The notes under the pieces were generated by a model that did not search any database, was not told where the DNA came from, and saw only the letters and a program-made list of their open reading frames with translations. DNA of 64,000 nt, from NCBI GenBank assembly GCA_002342035.1, contig DDPE01000075.1:1-64000 (forward strand), written 5' to 3'. Source of the stretch: Asticcacaulis sp. UBA2476 (GTDB lineage: Bacteria > Pseudomonadota > Alphaproteobacteria > Caulobacterales > Caulobacteraceae). Shown here piece after piece: positions 24,246 to 33,460 of the stretch. Within the stretch, counting starts at the first letter, position 1; each line of letters begins with the position of its first letter. The position numbers and the translations under genes were made by a program.

Positions 24246-24905
24246 TTACACCGTAAGGGTTTCCTTAACGTCACCTGTCTTTTTGCGTCGGAAATGCCAG
24301 TAGGTCAGGCCGCTGACCAGTGCGGCAAAGAAACACCACACCGACGGATAGTTGAGCCTGAAAAAGCTGAAGGCCACGGCAAAACCGACGACCATGGCCA
24401 TGCCAATCACGCGCACGCTGACGTGGCTTGAGATAAAGAACGCTGCGCAGGTGGCGACCACATAGGCGCTCCTGATCCAGAACCCGCCGCCGACCGGGTT
24501 GGTGTAGACCAGACACTGATTGACCATCTGCACGGCCACGCCGTATTTCAGGATGATCATCAGCGTAAAGGCCGCGACCGCAACCCCCAGCAGCAGAACC
24601 ACCTGCATCAGCCGTTTGCGGATCAGGTCAGGCTCGATCAGCAGGATCGACAGGGGGATGATGACCGGCCAGATCACCCCTATAAAGACGGCGTAACCCT
24701 GGGTCAGCGCATGGGTCGCCGCCCCCGTTCCCATTTGTGGTAACAAAACCCATAGGCAGCCTTCGATAAATTGCTGGATGGCAAACAGCAGGGGTACAGA
24801 CGCGAATGGCCGCTCAGACTTTAATGTGGTTTCGCGCAGGGCCATAACGCCCGCCGTGGCAATAAAGGCGCTGGCGGCAAAGCTGACCGGGGCCGAAAAA
24901 CACAT
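24246..24905 (-). CDS. DUF6629-type seven-helix membrane protein
   Basis: 219 aa, with GGAGGG eight bases before the ATG. It begins MCFSAPVSFAAS, the N-terminal signature I associate with the DUF6629 family, and has about seven membrane segments with IQQFIEGCLWVLL in the second. Function is unknown. It lies 54 bases after aguA in the same direction, so it could be read from the same transcript, but no functional link to glucuronate use is evident. Confidence 0.75.
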   Translation of the reverse strand: MCFSAPVSFAASAFIATAGVMALRETTLKSERPFASVPLLFAIQQFIEGCLWVLLPQMGTGAATHALTQGYAVFIGVIWPVIIPLSILLIEPDLIRKRLMQVVLLLGVAVAAFTLMIILKYGVAVQMVNQCLVYTNPVGGGFWIRSAYVVATCAAFFISSHVSVRVIGMAMVVGFAVAFSFFRLNYPSVWCFFAALVSGLTYWHFRRKKTGDVKETLTV

Positions 24906-24959
24906 GCTGATACCCTCCGTATACCCGGAGAAAGTGACGTGCTTTTGGCTTTAAGTAAA

Positions 24960-27086
24960 CTAATTCCCCGGTGCGTAGGGAAATTTCAGGGACTTATAAT
25001 ATTCCAGAGTCTTTTCCGGCGCGGTATATCCTTGCGGCAAAGGCCGTTTGGAAATCGACTGGAAATAGGCTACGGACGCATCACGCCACCATTTGGCTTC
25101 GCGTTCCTGAATCATCAGATTGGTCGCCACGGCGTCAAAACGATCCGCATCGACGTAAGGCTTAAGCGACGCCCAGCGATTGCGCATGGTGGTCACATCC
25201 GATGCCCCCTTTGAATAGGTGACGACCACCTCGTCCCACAGGCTGCGACCCGATTTAACCTTATAATCCCACGGCAGATGGTGAAACCACAGCAGATAGC
25301 GTTCATCCATGGTCTTAGGGTCAGCCCAGAGTTTGGCGGCCTTGGGGGTGTACTGAGCAATGGCGTTCGAGCCGGTTTTCATCCGGTCAAAGCCGATGCC
25401 ATTGATATCGGCCTTATGATAATAGACCGGGTTCCAGTCGGCGCGCTCCAGATTATCGACCCACGGCCCCGGCCCATAGTGGTGGCCGGTATCCATCAGG
25501 TGATGCAGCCCCAGAGGCGTCATGTAATCGGCCACGGTTTCGCGTGAGGTCATCATCATATCGACAACCGGTGCCACAAAGGCCTGATCATTGGAAAAGG
25601 TCATGCGGGCCCAGTCATCGGCAATCGCGCGCGATGAGGCCTGCGGGTTCCAGGCCAGCCGTCCAAAGGCATACCAGTTGGCCTGATCGAAATCAGAACC
25701 CGACCAGTTGCGGTCCATGCCGATATTGGCCACACCCGCAATACCGGTCAGTGTGTGGTTATCGACCGTACCTTCGACGACCTTGGCGACGGTGTTGCCA
25801 GTCTTACCGTTTGCAAAGGTATCGGCCTTCAGCGCCTCTTCGTAATATTGGCCCAGATAGGCGAGGTGGGTCGAAAAGCCGAGATATTCCTTGGTGATCT
25901 GGAACTCCATCATCAGCGGCGTCTTGGGCATGGCCCCGAACAGGGGGTGGAAGGGCTCACGCGGCTGAAAATCGATAGCGCCGTTTTTGACCTGAACCAG
26001 CACATTGTCAGCAAACTGACCATCCAGCGCTTTGAACTCATCATAGGCCTGCTTGTGGCGGTCATCAGGCTTTTCGTGGCTGTAGACAAAGGCGCGCCAC
26101 ATGACGATACCGCCGTGAGGCTTTAACGCCTCGGCCAGCATATTGGCGCCATCGGCATGGCTGCGCCTATAGTCCTGCGGGCCGGGTTGGCCCTCACTAT
26201 TGGCCTTGACCAGAAAGCCGCCAAAATCCGGAATAGCGGCATAGATTTCATCCGCCTTGGCCTTCCACCACGCCCTGACCGCCGGATCAAGCGGGTCGGC
26301 CGTTTTAAGGCCGCCCTCTTCGATCGGGGCCGAAAAGCGCGCCGACAGATAGACCTTGATACCATAGGGGCGGAACACATCGGCCAGGGCCGCGGTCTTG
26401 GCAATATAGGCTGGGCTCAACGACACGGCATTGGAATTGACGTTATTGAGCACCGTGCCGTTGATGCCGAGGGAGGCATTGGCGCGGGCATAGTCGGTAT
26501 AGCGCGGGTGCCTGACATCCGGCAGCTTCCACCAGTCCCAGATGGTCGTCCCGGCATAGCCGCGCTCAACCGAGCCATCAAGATTGTCCCAGTGATTTAA
26601 AACCCGCAGCTTGATCTTTGGCGTATCGGAAATGTTGAGGTGATCCAGCGGCTGACGGGTCTGGATCAGTTTCAGATACTCAAACACACCGTACAGCACG
26701 CCGATATCGCGGTTGGCAGCGATGATCGTCACCGGCTTATCGTTCAGGCGCGTGGTGCGGATAACATAGCCTTCTTCGCCAGCCTTGGTCAGGTCAGGAT
26801 TAAGGAGGGCGATGGCCGCCGAACCGGACGGCGTGCCAATGATGATGGCGTTATCGCGGAGGGTGCCGGTCTCAATCGCCTTGCCCGACAAACCGCTCAA
26901 GCCGCGCTCCAGCTCTTGCGCGGCGGCGGTCAGCGTGGGGGTGGTGCCTTCGGAAACGATTGAGGTGGCAGGGATGACATAGCCTGCCTCGACCGGACGG
27001 TATCTCTGCCACAGGTCATAACCGTCCTCGGCCTGTACCGGTAGCGCTAACATAAGGGCGCAAATCGCCACTATCCATCGCAACAT
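24960..27086 (-). CDS. aguA: Alpha-glucuronidase, glycoside hydrolase family 67, exported
   Basis: 708 aa, GGGAGG before the ATG. Signal peptide about residues 1-19 (LMLALPVQA, cleaved before ED), so a periplasmic or outer-membrane location. GH67 landmarks are NHWDNLDGSVERGYAG, the catalytic acid region FLVKANSEGQPGPQDY, the paired general-base region QVKNGAIDFQPREPFHP (Asp), and PLMMEFQITKEYLG (Glu). It releases (4-O-methyl)glucuronic acid from the non-reducing end of aldouronic acids derived from xylan. It is 27 bases after uxaC in the manD-uxaC-aguA operon, which degrades the acid it frees. Confidence 0.96.
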   Translation of the reverse strand: MLRWIVAICALMLALPVQAEDGYDLWQRYRPVEAGYVIPATSIVSEGTTPTLTAAAQELERGLSGLSGKAIETGTLRDNAIIIGTPSGSAAIALLNPDLTKAGEEGYVIRTTRLNDKPVTIIAANRDIGVLYGVFEYLKLIQTRQPLDHLNISDTPKIKLRVLNHWDNLDGSVERGYAGTTIWDWWKLPDVRHPRYTDYARANASLGINGTVLNNVNSNAVSLSPAYIAKTAALADVFRPYGIKVYLSARFSAPIEEGGLKTADPLDPAVRAWWKAKADEIYAAIPDFGGFLVKANSEGQPGPQDYRRSHADGANMLAEALKPHGGIVMWRAFVYSHEKPDDRHKQAYDEFKALDGQFADNVLVQVKNGAIDFQPREPFHPLFGAMPKTPLMMEFQITKEYLGFSTHLAYLGQYYEEALKADTFANGKTGNTVAKVVEGTVDNHTLTGIAGVANIGMDRNWSGSDFDQANWYAFGRLAWNPQASSRAIADDWARMTFSNDQAFVAPVVDMMMTSRETVADYMTPLGLHHLMDTGHHYGPGPWVDNLERADWNPVYYHKADINGIGFDRMKTGSNAIAQYTPKAAKLWADPKTMDERYLLWFHHLPWDYKVKSGRSLWDEVVVTYSKGASDVTTMRNRWASLKPYVDADRFDAVATNLMIQEREAKWWRDASVAYFQSISKRPLPQGYTAPEKTLEYYKSLKFPYAPGN

Positions 27087-27113
27087 CTCAAACCTCCCGT
27101 TTTTATTTTGATA

Positions 27114-28526
27114 TTATAGTTTGTAGGCCTGCTTGGCCAGTTTGTAGCTTAGATCATAGGCGACCTCGGCGGCCTCATCTTCATCAAGGCGATGCTCCGC
27201 CACCCACCGCGCCAGATGTGAACAATCCATCCTGCGCGCCACATCATGGCGGGCGGGGATGGACAGGAACGCGCGGGTGTCGTCATTAAAGCCGACGGTG
27301 TTGTAATAGCCGCCGGTCTCGGTCATCTGATCGCGGAACCGGCGCATGCCTTCGGGGCTGTCATGGAACCACCACGGCGGGCCGAGCTTCAGCGCCGGAT
27401 AATGACCAGCCAGTGGCGCCAGCTCGCGTGAATAGACGGTTTCATCCAGCGTAAAGACGATAAAGGTCAGGCGCGGATCATTGCCATAGGTATCCAGCAA
27501 GGGTTTCAGCGCATGGACATATTCGGTCGAAAGCGGGATATCCGCACCCTTATCACGCCCAAAACGATTAAGCACATGCTGGTTATGACTGCGGTATACG
27601 CCGGGATGCAGTTGCAGCACCATGCCGTCATCAAGGCTCATGCGCGCCATTTCGGTCAGCATCTGCCCGCGGAACAGGTCGGCCTCATGGGCGCTAAAAT
27701 CACCTGACCGGATTTTGTCATACAGGGCCGCCGCCTCAGCGGGCGACAGGTTGGCGGTGGTGGCCCGAACATGGCCATGGTCGGTTGAGGTCGCACCGGC
27801 TTCGCGGAAGAAGGCGCGGCGGTTTTGGTGCGCCCTCAGATAACCCGCAAAGGTCGTGATATCTTCGCCCGCCAGTTGCCCGAACCGCTCCAGATTCTCG
27901 GCAAAGCCTATATGCTCCGGGTCCATGACCGGATCGGGGCGATAGGCGGTAACGACCCGGCCCCGCCAGCCGCTGTCGCGGATTTTTTTATGGTGGCGCA
28001 GGTCATCGAGCGGCCCTTCGGTGGTGGCGATGACTTCGATATTAAAGCGTTCAAACAGGGCGCGTGGCCGAAAGGCGTTGGTTTTAAGGCTTGCGTCCAT
28101 CACCTCATAATAGTGATCGGCGGTCTCTGGCGTCAGGGTGACGTCAATGCCGAAAACTTTAGAGAACACCCAGTCCAGCCACATGCGCGACGGTGTGCCC
28201 CGGAACAAATAATAGTTATCAGCAAAGGTTTTCCAGATTTTGCGCGGGTCGGCCTCAAACGGTGTGCCGTCGTGCGTGGCAATCCCCAGCGCTGCCAGAT
28301 CCACGCCTTGCGAATACAGCATCCGGAACACATAGTGATCCGGCACGGTCAAAAGCTGCGCCGGATCGGGAAAGTGCTCGTCGTCGGCAAACCACTGCGG
28401 GTCGGTATGGCCGTGCGGGCTGATGATCGGCAGGTCCTTGACCGTTTGATAAAGCCTGCGGGCAATATCGCGGGTGGTGGGATCTGCCGGTAGCAGCCGG
28501 TCGGGATGCAGTTTCAGCACGGCCAT
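27114..28526 (-). CDS. uxaC: Glucuronate (uronate) isomerase
   Basis: 470 aa, full length. An amidohydrolase-fold enzyme with the N-terminal metal site ISPHGHTDPQWF (HxH) and typical blocks YLFRGTPSRMWLDW, EVIATTEGPLDDLRHH, LQLHPGVYRSHN and FNDDTRAFLSIPARHD. It converts D-glucuronate to D-fructuronate (and galacturonate to tagaturonate) in the cytoplasm. It lies 13 bases after manD and 27 before aguA. The next enzyme, fructuronate reductase (UxuB), is not in this window. Confidence 0.95.
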   Translation of the reverse strand: MAVLKLHPDRLLPADPTTRDIARRLYQTVKDLPIISPHGHTDPQWFADDEHFPDPAQLLTVPDHYVFRMLYSQGVDLAALGIATHDGTPFEADPRKIWKTFADNYYLFRGTPSRMWLDWVFSKVFGIDVTLTPETADHYYEVMDASLKTNAFRPRALFERFNIEVIATTEGPLDDLRHHKKIRDSGWRGRVVTAYRPDPVMDPEHIGFAENLERFGQLAGEDITTFAGYLRAHQNRRAFFREAGATSTDHGHVRATTANLSPAEAAALYDKIRSGDFSAHEADLFRGQMLTEMARMSLDDGMVLQLHPGVYRSHNQHVLNRFGRDKGADIPLSTEYVHALKPLLDTYGNDPRLTFIVFTLDETVYSRELAPLAGHYPALKLGPPWWFHDSPEGMRRFRDQMTETGGYYNTVGFNDDTRAFLSIPARHDVARRMDCSHLARWVAEHRLDEDEAAEVAYDLSYKLAKQAYKL

Positions 28527-28539
28527 AAACTTAAGGCCC

Positions 28540-29748
28540 CTACCAGTTAAACAGGGTGCCGTCCTGCAGGCGGTTCACCGGCAGATAGGCGCGCTGATAC
28601 GGATATTTGGCGGCCAGATCTTCGTCGATATCCACGCCCAGACCCGGCGTTTCATTGACCTGCATGAAGCCCTTATCGAAGGTGTAGCTGTGCGGGAAGA
28701 CCTCATCGGTGGCGTCGGTATGGCGCATATATTCCTGCACCCCGAAGTTTGGCACCGAGATGTCGAAGTTGAGTGCTGCCGCCATACAGACCGGCGACAG
28801 GTCGGTCGCGCCATGACAGCCGGTGCGGACATTATAGATGTCGGCAAAAGCGGCGATCTTCTTCAAATGCGTCAAACCACCGGCATGGACGACCGTGGCG
28901 CGGATATAGTCGATCAACTGGTTCTGGATCAGATCCTTGCAGTCCCAGATCGAGTTGAAGATTTCACCCACAGCCAGCGGCGTGGTGGTGTGCTGACGGA
29001 TCAGGCGGAAGTTTTCCTGATTTTCAGCTACCACGGCATCTTCCATCCAGAACGGGCGGTAAGGCTCAAGATCGCGACCCAGACGACCGGCCTCAATGGG
29101 GGTCAGGCGGTGGTGAACATCGTGCAGCAAGTGTACCTCGTCGCCGAGGGCGTCACGGGCGGCGGCAAACAGTTTCGGCACGACGCGCAAGTAAGCTTCG
29201 GTCGACCAGACATTCTCCGTCGGCAGGTCGGCATCGGCAGGCTCATAGAACATCTTGTCCTTGGAGACGCCGTAGGTTGAGGCCAGGCCTGGCACCCCGC
29301 ATTGAATGCGGATCGCCTTATAGCCCATCGCCTTATAGGACTGCGCAACCTCAATGGTGTCTTCAATCGAGGTGCCGTTGGCGTGGCCATAGACCATGAC
29401 ACCGGTGCGGCACTTGCCACCCATCAATTGGTAGACCGGCAGGTTAGCAACCTTACCCTTAATGTCCCATAACGCCATATCAACCGCGGCAACCGCTGAC
29501 ATGGTAACCGGCCCCCGGCGCCAGTAGGCACCGCGGTACAGGAACTGCCAGATGTCTTCGATCTGATGCGGGTCGCGACCGATCAAGCACGGAATAACGT
29601 GATCTTCGAGGTAGGACACGACCGACAGCTCACGGCCATTGAGCGTGGCATCGCCCAGACCATAGACACCTTCGTCGGTCATGATCTTGAGGGTCACAAA
29701 GTTGCGGCCGGGACAGGTGACAATAACCTTGGCGGACGTGATTTTCAT
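28540..29748 (-). CDS. manD: D-mannonate dehydratase, enolase superfamily
   Basis: 402 aa. It belongs to the mandelate-racemase-like ManD subgroup and is not the UxuA type. The metal ligands are in LLHDVHHRLTP (Asp, with the catalytic His two residues on), FWMEDAVVAENQ (Glu) and PLAVGEIFNSIWD (Glu). The RspA/ManD N-terminus VTCPGRNFVTLKIMTDEG and the loop GLASTYGVSKDKMFYEPAD fit high-activity ManD enzymes. It dehydrates D-mannonate to 2-keto-3-deoxygluconate. It is first in the operon, with operator-like sites about 190 and 520 bases upstream. Confidence 0.94.
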   Translation of the reverse strand: MKITSAKVIVTCPGRNFVTLKIMTDEGVYGLGDATLNGRELSVVSYLEDHVIPCLIGRDPHQIEDIWQFLYRGAYWRRGPVTMSAVAAVDMALWDIKGKVANLPVYQLMGGKCRTGVMVYGHANGTSIEDTIEVAQSYKAMGYKAIRIQCGVPGLASTYGVSKDKMFYEPADADLPTENVWSTEAYLRVVPKLFAAARDALGDEVHLLHDVHHRLTPIEAGRLGRDLEPYRPFWMEDAVVAENQENFRLIRQHTTTPLAVGEIFNSIWDCKDLIQNQLIDYIRATVVHAGGLTHLKKIAAFADIYNVRTGCHGATDLSPVCMAAALNFDISVPNFGVQEYMRHTDATDEVFPHSYTFDKGFMQVNETPGLGVDIDEDLAAKYPYQRAYLPVNRLQDGTLFNW

Positions 29749-29937
29749 TTAGCTTAATACTCCGAAGCCGCAGCCCTGATGATGGGCGTCATGTTTGCGG
29801 ACGCTCACCTTCGACAGGCTGTCATATTTAAAGATGTTCCGTTCCCTCGTGTCGTGGCTTTGGGCCGCGATCAGTTTTGTTAGTAAGCTTTAGTCCGTGC
29901 CTTTTGGTGATCTTCGAGGCCTGTAACTGCCGCGTAA

Positions 29938-29950
29938 TTGGTATGACCTA
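29938..29950. promoter_or_regulatory. GntR/FCD-type operator candidate 1
   Basis: TTGGTATGACCTA, 190 bases upstream of manD. It shares TTGGT-N-TGACC with the site at 30264. The GGT-n3-ACC core resembles operators of FadR-like (FCD) GntR regulators, and such a regulator is encoded at 33461-34213. Confidence 0.45.
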
Positions 29951-30263
29951 TTTTATATATAACCCAAATCCACCCCGGTTGTGCAAGCTTTTTCTTGATA
30001 AAAGACTGTATTCATTCTGGATGGTATATCTGGCAACGAAATATCAGATATTTGTGCCATAAAACACGAATTTGTATGATAAAGTAAGCGCTGTCAATTC
30101 AGGGCGTGTAAGGTGTTACGGAAAAAACACGCCTGTGGGGAAATGTGGGTATTGGTCAGGGTCTCGCAGCTCTATGTCTGGCCAAAAAATCTTAATAATA
30201 TCAACTGGAAATGACCAAAGCTGTCATATCGCGCGCCGCTATTTGCGCCTTAAGGTGCTATTA

Positions 30264-30276
30264 TTGGTCTGACCAT
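30264..30276. promoter_or_regulatory. GntR/FCD-type operator candidate 2, beside the receptor promoter
   Basis: TTGGTCTGACCAT contains the perfect palindrome TGGTC-T-GACCA, the FadR-type operator core. It ends one base before TTGACA (30278-30283), which could be the -35 box of the TonB-dependent receptor. Binding would hinder the polymerase. Confidence 0.55.
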
Positions 30277-30298
30277 ATTGACAAATGCGGTAAGGAAA

Positions 30299-30310
30299 GT
30301 TAGCGCTAAC
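30299..30310. promoter_or_regulatory. LacI-family operator candidate (GTTAGCGCTAAC)
   Basis: A perfect 12-base palindrome with the central CG typical of LacI-family operators, located where the -10 region of the TonB-dependent receptor promoter should be (16 bases after TTGACA) and 83 bases before the receptor start. A partial repeat, GTTAGCG, follows at once. No LacI gene is in the window. Confidence 0.6.
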
Positions 30311-30393
30311 AGTTAGCGGTCACACTCGCCGTGAAAATTTCAAAAAAACAAAAAAAGCCAATGGCTGGTCAGGCCATATACATGGAGAAACAA

Positions 30394-33276
30394 ATGGATA
30401 TCAGGTTCTCACGCTCTGTGCGTGCGCGTACCCGCATGGCTCGCGCCAGCCTTCTCGGTGCTACTATTCTCGCCGGTATGGCCGGATCAGTATGGGCTCA
30501 GGACGCTGCCCCCGAAGCTGCAACTCCCGCCGCCAGCGAAGACGTCACCGAAGTGGTCGTGGTCGGCTATCGCGGTTCATTGCTGAACTCAGCTCGCGCC
30601 AAACAAAATGCCGTCAACTTCACCGACTCCATCTTTGCGCAGGACATGGGCAAGTTTCCGGATCTGAACCTGGCGGAATCCCTGCAACGTATTCCGGGCG
30701 TGCAGATTTCACGCAACGGCTATACCGGCGAAGGCACGCAGGTCAATGTGCGCGGTCTTGGCCCCAGCTTCACCAAGGTCGTCCTGAACGGCAACGGGGT
30801 GGCGGTGGCGTCTGACGGCGGTATCGATGGCGGATCATCCAATCGCGAAGTCGATCTTGACCTGTTTCCGTCCGAACTGTTCACCCGCCTGACCGTCTCG
30901 AAATCCCCGCTGGCCAGCCAGCTTGAAGGCGGCATGTCTATCGTCGATATGCGCAATGCCCGCCCGTTCGATAACAAGGGCCAGCACATCAGCGTCTCCG
31001 TGTCCGGCACCTATGGGCAGGCGTCCGAAGAATTTGCCCCGCGTGGCGCCATTACCTTCTCCAAGACCTGGGATAAGTGGGGCGTTCTGGTCGGCCTTGC
31101 CGGATCGAGCCAGCGCAACCGCTCTGACGGCTTTGACTCCGTCGGCTGGACCAATGCCAATCTGGCCTGCCCGACCGGCAGCACCGATTGCAGCAACGCT
31201 CAGGGCAATAATTTCAGCTTCGCCACCGTGGTTCCGGCCAATGCCGGCAATGGTCTGACGCCGGGTGCGACCCTGGGTCTTACGGAGCTTTTGGCGCTCA
31301 ACCCCGGTCTGACGGCCAATCAGTTGACCAATGCCATGATCCCGCGTCTGGGCCGTCTGAACTATATCGACGGCAAGCGTGACCGGATTACCCTGCTGAC
31401 GGCGGTTGAATATCGTCCGTCCGATGATCTGCGCTTTGCGCTCGATATCATGGGTGCCAAGGCCAAGGGCGAATATGACCGCTCCAGCTTCAACTGGTTC
31501 GTGCGTAACTCATCGACGGGGGCTACCGGCGGTATGGTGCCGCTAAACCTTGAGGTCGATGCCAACAATGTCGTGACGTCGGGCACCTTTGCCAACTCGG
31601 CCATGTTTGTCGAAGCGCGCACCTTTGATGAAGACCTCGACTTCATCAATATCAACCCCAGCATGTCCTGGCAGATCAACGAAAAGCTCCGCCTCGATGC
31701 GCAACTAAACTACACCCACAGCGTCTTCTTCCGTGAGGCCCCCAGCTTCCTGTTCAATACGCCGTTCAATTCAGGCCTGACGGTCAACTACACTAATGAC
31801 GGCGATATCCCGACCATCACGCCCAGCGCCGATGTGGCCGATCCCAATCTGGGCTGGACCTGGAACCGCGTCAATATTCAGAATGTCAAGCGCAGCACCT
31901 ATACGCAAGGCGCGCACGCTGATCTGACCTATGACTTTGATAATGGTGCGGTGCTGAAAACCGGCTATGCCTATGATGAGGCTGATCGCCGGATTCAGGC
32001 CTATGACAACTCTGCCAACTATCAGACCTTTGCGTTTGCCGCAGTACCGCAGTCAGCCATTGCCGGGTATTTGGGCACGGGGCCTGCGTCCAATTTCACC
32101 CATATTCTGGACGGGACGCCGGGCTTTACCCTGCATGTGTTGCCCGACCTCGATAAGCTGAAAGCGGCGACCAACTATGCCGCCTATAATGCGGCGGCTC
32201 CTGCTACCAACAGCTCGGCGCTGGGCACACCCTCGGGCCGCATTAACGACAGCACCCAAGGGCTCTACGGCGAATATGCCGCTACCTTCCCGATCGCGTC
32301 CTTTGATGTGAAGGTCAATTACGGCGTACGCTGGTTTGAAACCGATCAGACCGTGACAGGGCCGATCACCGTCAATGGCGTGACCACCTTCCAGACGCTG
32401 GAAACCAGCTATGGCGGCGTCCTGCCATCCTTTAACGCCTCGACCAAGCTGACCGATAAGTTGCTGATGCGGGCGGCGGCCTCAAAGACCGTGACCCGCG
32501 CCAACCCGAACAGCCTCCTGCCGGGCGTCAGCTTCTCTGACCCGTCGGCGCAGACCGCTTCGTCGGGTAATCCGTCGCTTAAGCCGTACTATTCGGAAAA
32601 CTATGATCTGGGCGCCGAATACTATACCGGCGGTCTGGGCTATGTCAGTGCGGCGATCTTTAAGAAGCACGTCACCGGCTATACGCAGGTGCGTCAGACG
32701 ACCCAGTTGTTCACTGATCTGGGCATTGATTTCGCCGGTCTGACGGCTCAGCAGCAGCAGGCCATTAATGATCGCGGCGGCCCGTCGGTGGCTCAGGTAT
32801 TTGTCAATACGCCGGTGAATATCGACTCGATCAACCTGACCGGCATTGAACTGGGCTGGGTGCAACCGCTCGATTTCATCGTCGACGGTTTGGGTTTCAG
32901 CACCAACTACACCCATCTGGATGACGGCTTTGACGGAGCCAAGGCGCAGCTATCGCCGCAAACCGTCAACGCCACCGGCTATTATGAAAATGATAAGCTG
33001 TCGTTCCGCCTCAGCTATGTCTGGTTCGATGAGCGTATCGTGGCCGGTGCCCCTCAGAACGGGCTGATGCTGCCGCTCAAAGCCACCGACCGCGGTCAGG
33101 TCGATATGGCCGCCAGCTATAATACCGCGTTCTGGGGCTCAGAGGGTCAGATCACCTTTGAAGCCACCAACATCACCAATGAGCCGTTCCGCACCCTGTT
33201 CGGCTATGAAAATGCCGCCTACAGCCACTTCAACCCCGGCGCCATGTACCACATCGGCTGGAGCGGTAAGTTCTGA
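30394..33276 (+). CDS. TonB-dependent outer-membrane receptor (probable glucurono-xylo-oligosaccharide uptake)
   Basis: 960 aa from ATG at 30394, which has GGAG six bases upstream; an in-frame GTG at 30331 would add a Lys-rich stretch before the signal peptide. Signal peptide residues 1-35, with cleavage VWA|QD. The plug domain follows with VTEVVVVGYRGSLLNSARAK and LAESLQRIPGVQISR plus VNVRGLG. The barrel ends in an aromatic residue (IGWSGKF). This is the large Caulobacter-type receptor used for plant oligosaccharides. It is divergent from manD-uxaC-aguA with operator sites between, so aldouronic acids are the likely cargo (inference). A terminator follows. Confidence 0.93.
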   Translation: MDIRFSRSVRARTRMARASLLGATILAGMAGSVWAQDAAPEAATPAASEDVTEVVVVGYRGSLLNSARAKQNAVNFTDSIFAQDMGKFPDLNLAESLQRIPGVQISRNGYTGEGTQVNVRGLGPSFTKVVLNGNGVAVASDGGIDGGSSNREVDLDLFPSELFTRLTVSKSPLASQLEGGMSIVDMRNARPFDNKGQHISVSVSGTYGQASEEFAPRGAITFSKTWDKWGVLVGLAGSSQRNRSDGFDSVGWTNANLACPTGSTDCSNAQGNNFSFATVVPANAGNGLTPGATLGLTELLALNPGLTANQLTNAMIPRLGRLNYIDGKRDRITLLTAVEYRPSDDLRFALDIMGAKAKGEYDRSSFNWFVRNSSTGATGGMVPLNLEVDANNVVTSGTFANSAMFVEARTFDEDLDFININPSMSWQINEKLRLDAQLNYTHSVFFREAPSFLFNTPFNSGLTVNYTNDGDIPTITPSADVADPNLGWTWNRVNIQNVKRSTYTQGAHADLTYDFDNGAVLKTGYAYDEADRRIQAYDNSANYQTFAFAAVPQSAIAGYLGTGPASNFTHILDGTPGFTLHVLPDLDKLKAATNYAAYNAAAPATNSSALGTPSGRINDSTQGLYGEYAATFPIASFDVKVNYGVRWFETDQTVTGPITVNGVTTFQTLETSYGGVLPSFNASTKLTDKLLMRAAASKTVTRANPNSLLPGVSFSDPSAQTASSGNPSLKPYYSENYDLGAEYYTGGLGYVSAAIFKKHVTGYTQVRQTTQLFTDLGIDFAGLTAQQQQAINDRGGPSVAQVFVNTPVNIDSINLTGIELGWVQPLDFIVDGLGFSTNYTHLDDGFDGAKAQLSPQTVNATGYYENDKLSFRLSYVWFDERIVAGAPQNGLMLPLKATDRGQVDMAASYNTAFWGSEGQITFEATNITNEPFRTLFGYENAAYSHFNPGAMYHIGWSGKF

Positions 33277-33316
33277 TCCAAAGGTAAAAACCGTCCTTTC
33301 AAATGGTCCTTTCCTT

Positions 33317-33348
33317 GCGGCATGCCTTCGGGTGTGCCGCTTTTTTTT
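33317..33348 (+). terminator. Intrinsic terminator after the TonB-dependent receptor
   Basis: GCGGCATGCC, UUCG tetraloop, GGTGTGCCGC: ten base pairs including two G-U pairs, followed at once by eight T residues. It lies 40 bases after the receptor stop and before the GntR gene, so that regulator has its own promoter. Confidence 0.9.
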
Positions 33349-33460
33349 GCACCCTTTTTTGTATCACGAACTCAGTGCGTTAAGTCTTTCTAAAGCGGCG
33401 CAAATCAGGCATAGGTAGAGGACTTACGCGGCTCTGGGCCGTCCGGATACATGAACACAG

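Larger units (their letters stand above)
29749..30393. promoter_or_regulatory. Divergent regulatory region between manD and the TonB-dependent receptor
   Basis: 645 bases, A/T-rich from about 29880 to 30330, with no gene I can support. It holds two TTGGT-N-TGACC sites (29938 and 30264), a TTGACA box (30278-30283) and a GTTAGCGCTAAC palindrome (30299-30310). The arrangement suggests joint control of both transcripts by a GntR/FCD regulator and control of the receptor by a LacI-family regulator. Confidence 0.55.

Noticed and set aside
30152..30164. Possible third GntR-type site (TTGGTCAGGGTCT)
   Set aside because: Right half lacks GACC; only half a site matches.
29877..30272. Short plus-strand frames between manD and the receptor
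   Set aside because: The region is A/T-rich regulatory DNA; frames lack ribosome-binding sites and coding periodicity.
33451..33460. ATG ten bases before the GntR start
   Set aside because: Out of frame with the GntR gene and followed by no supported product.
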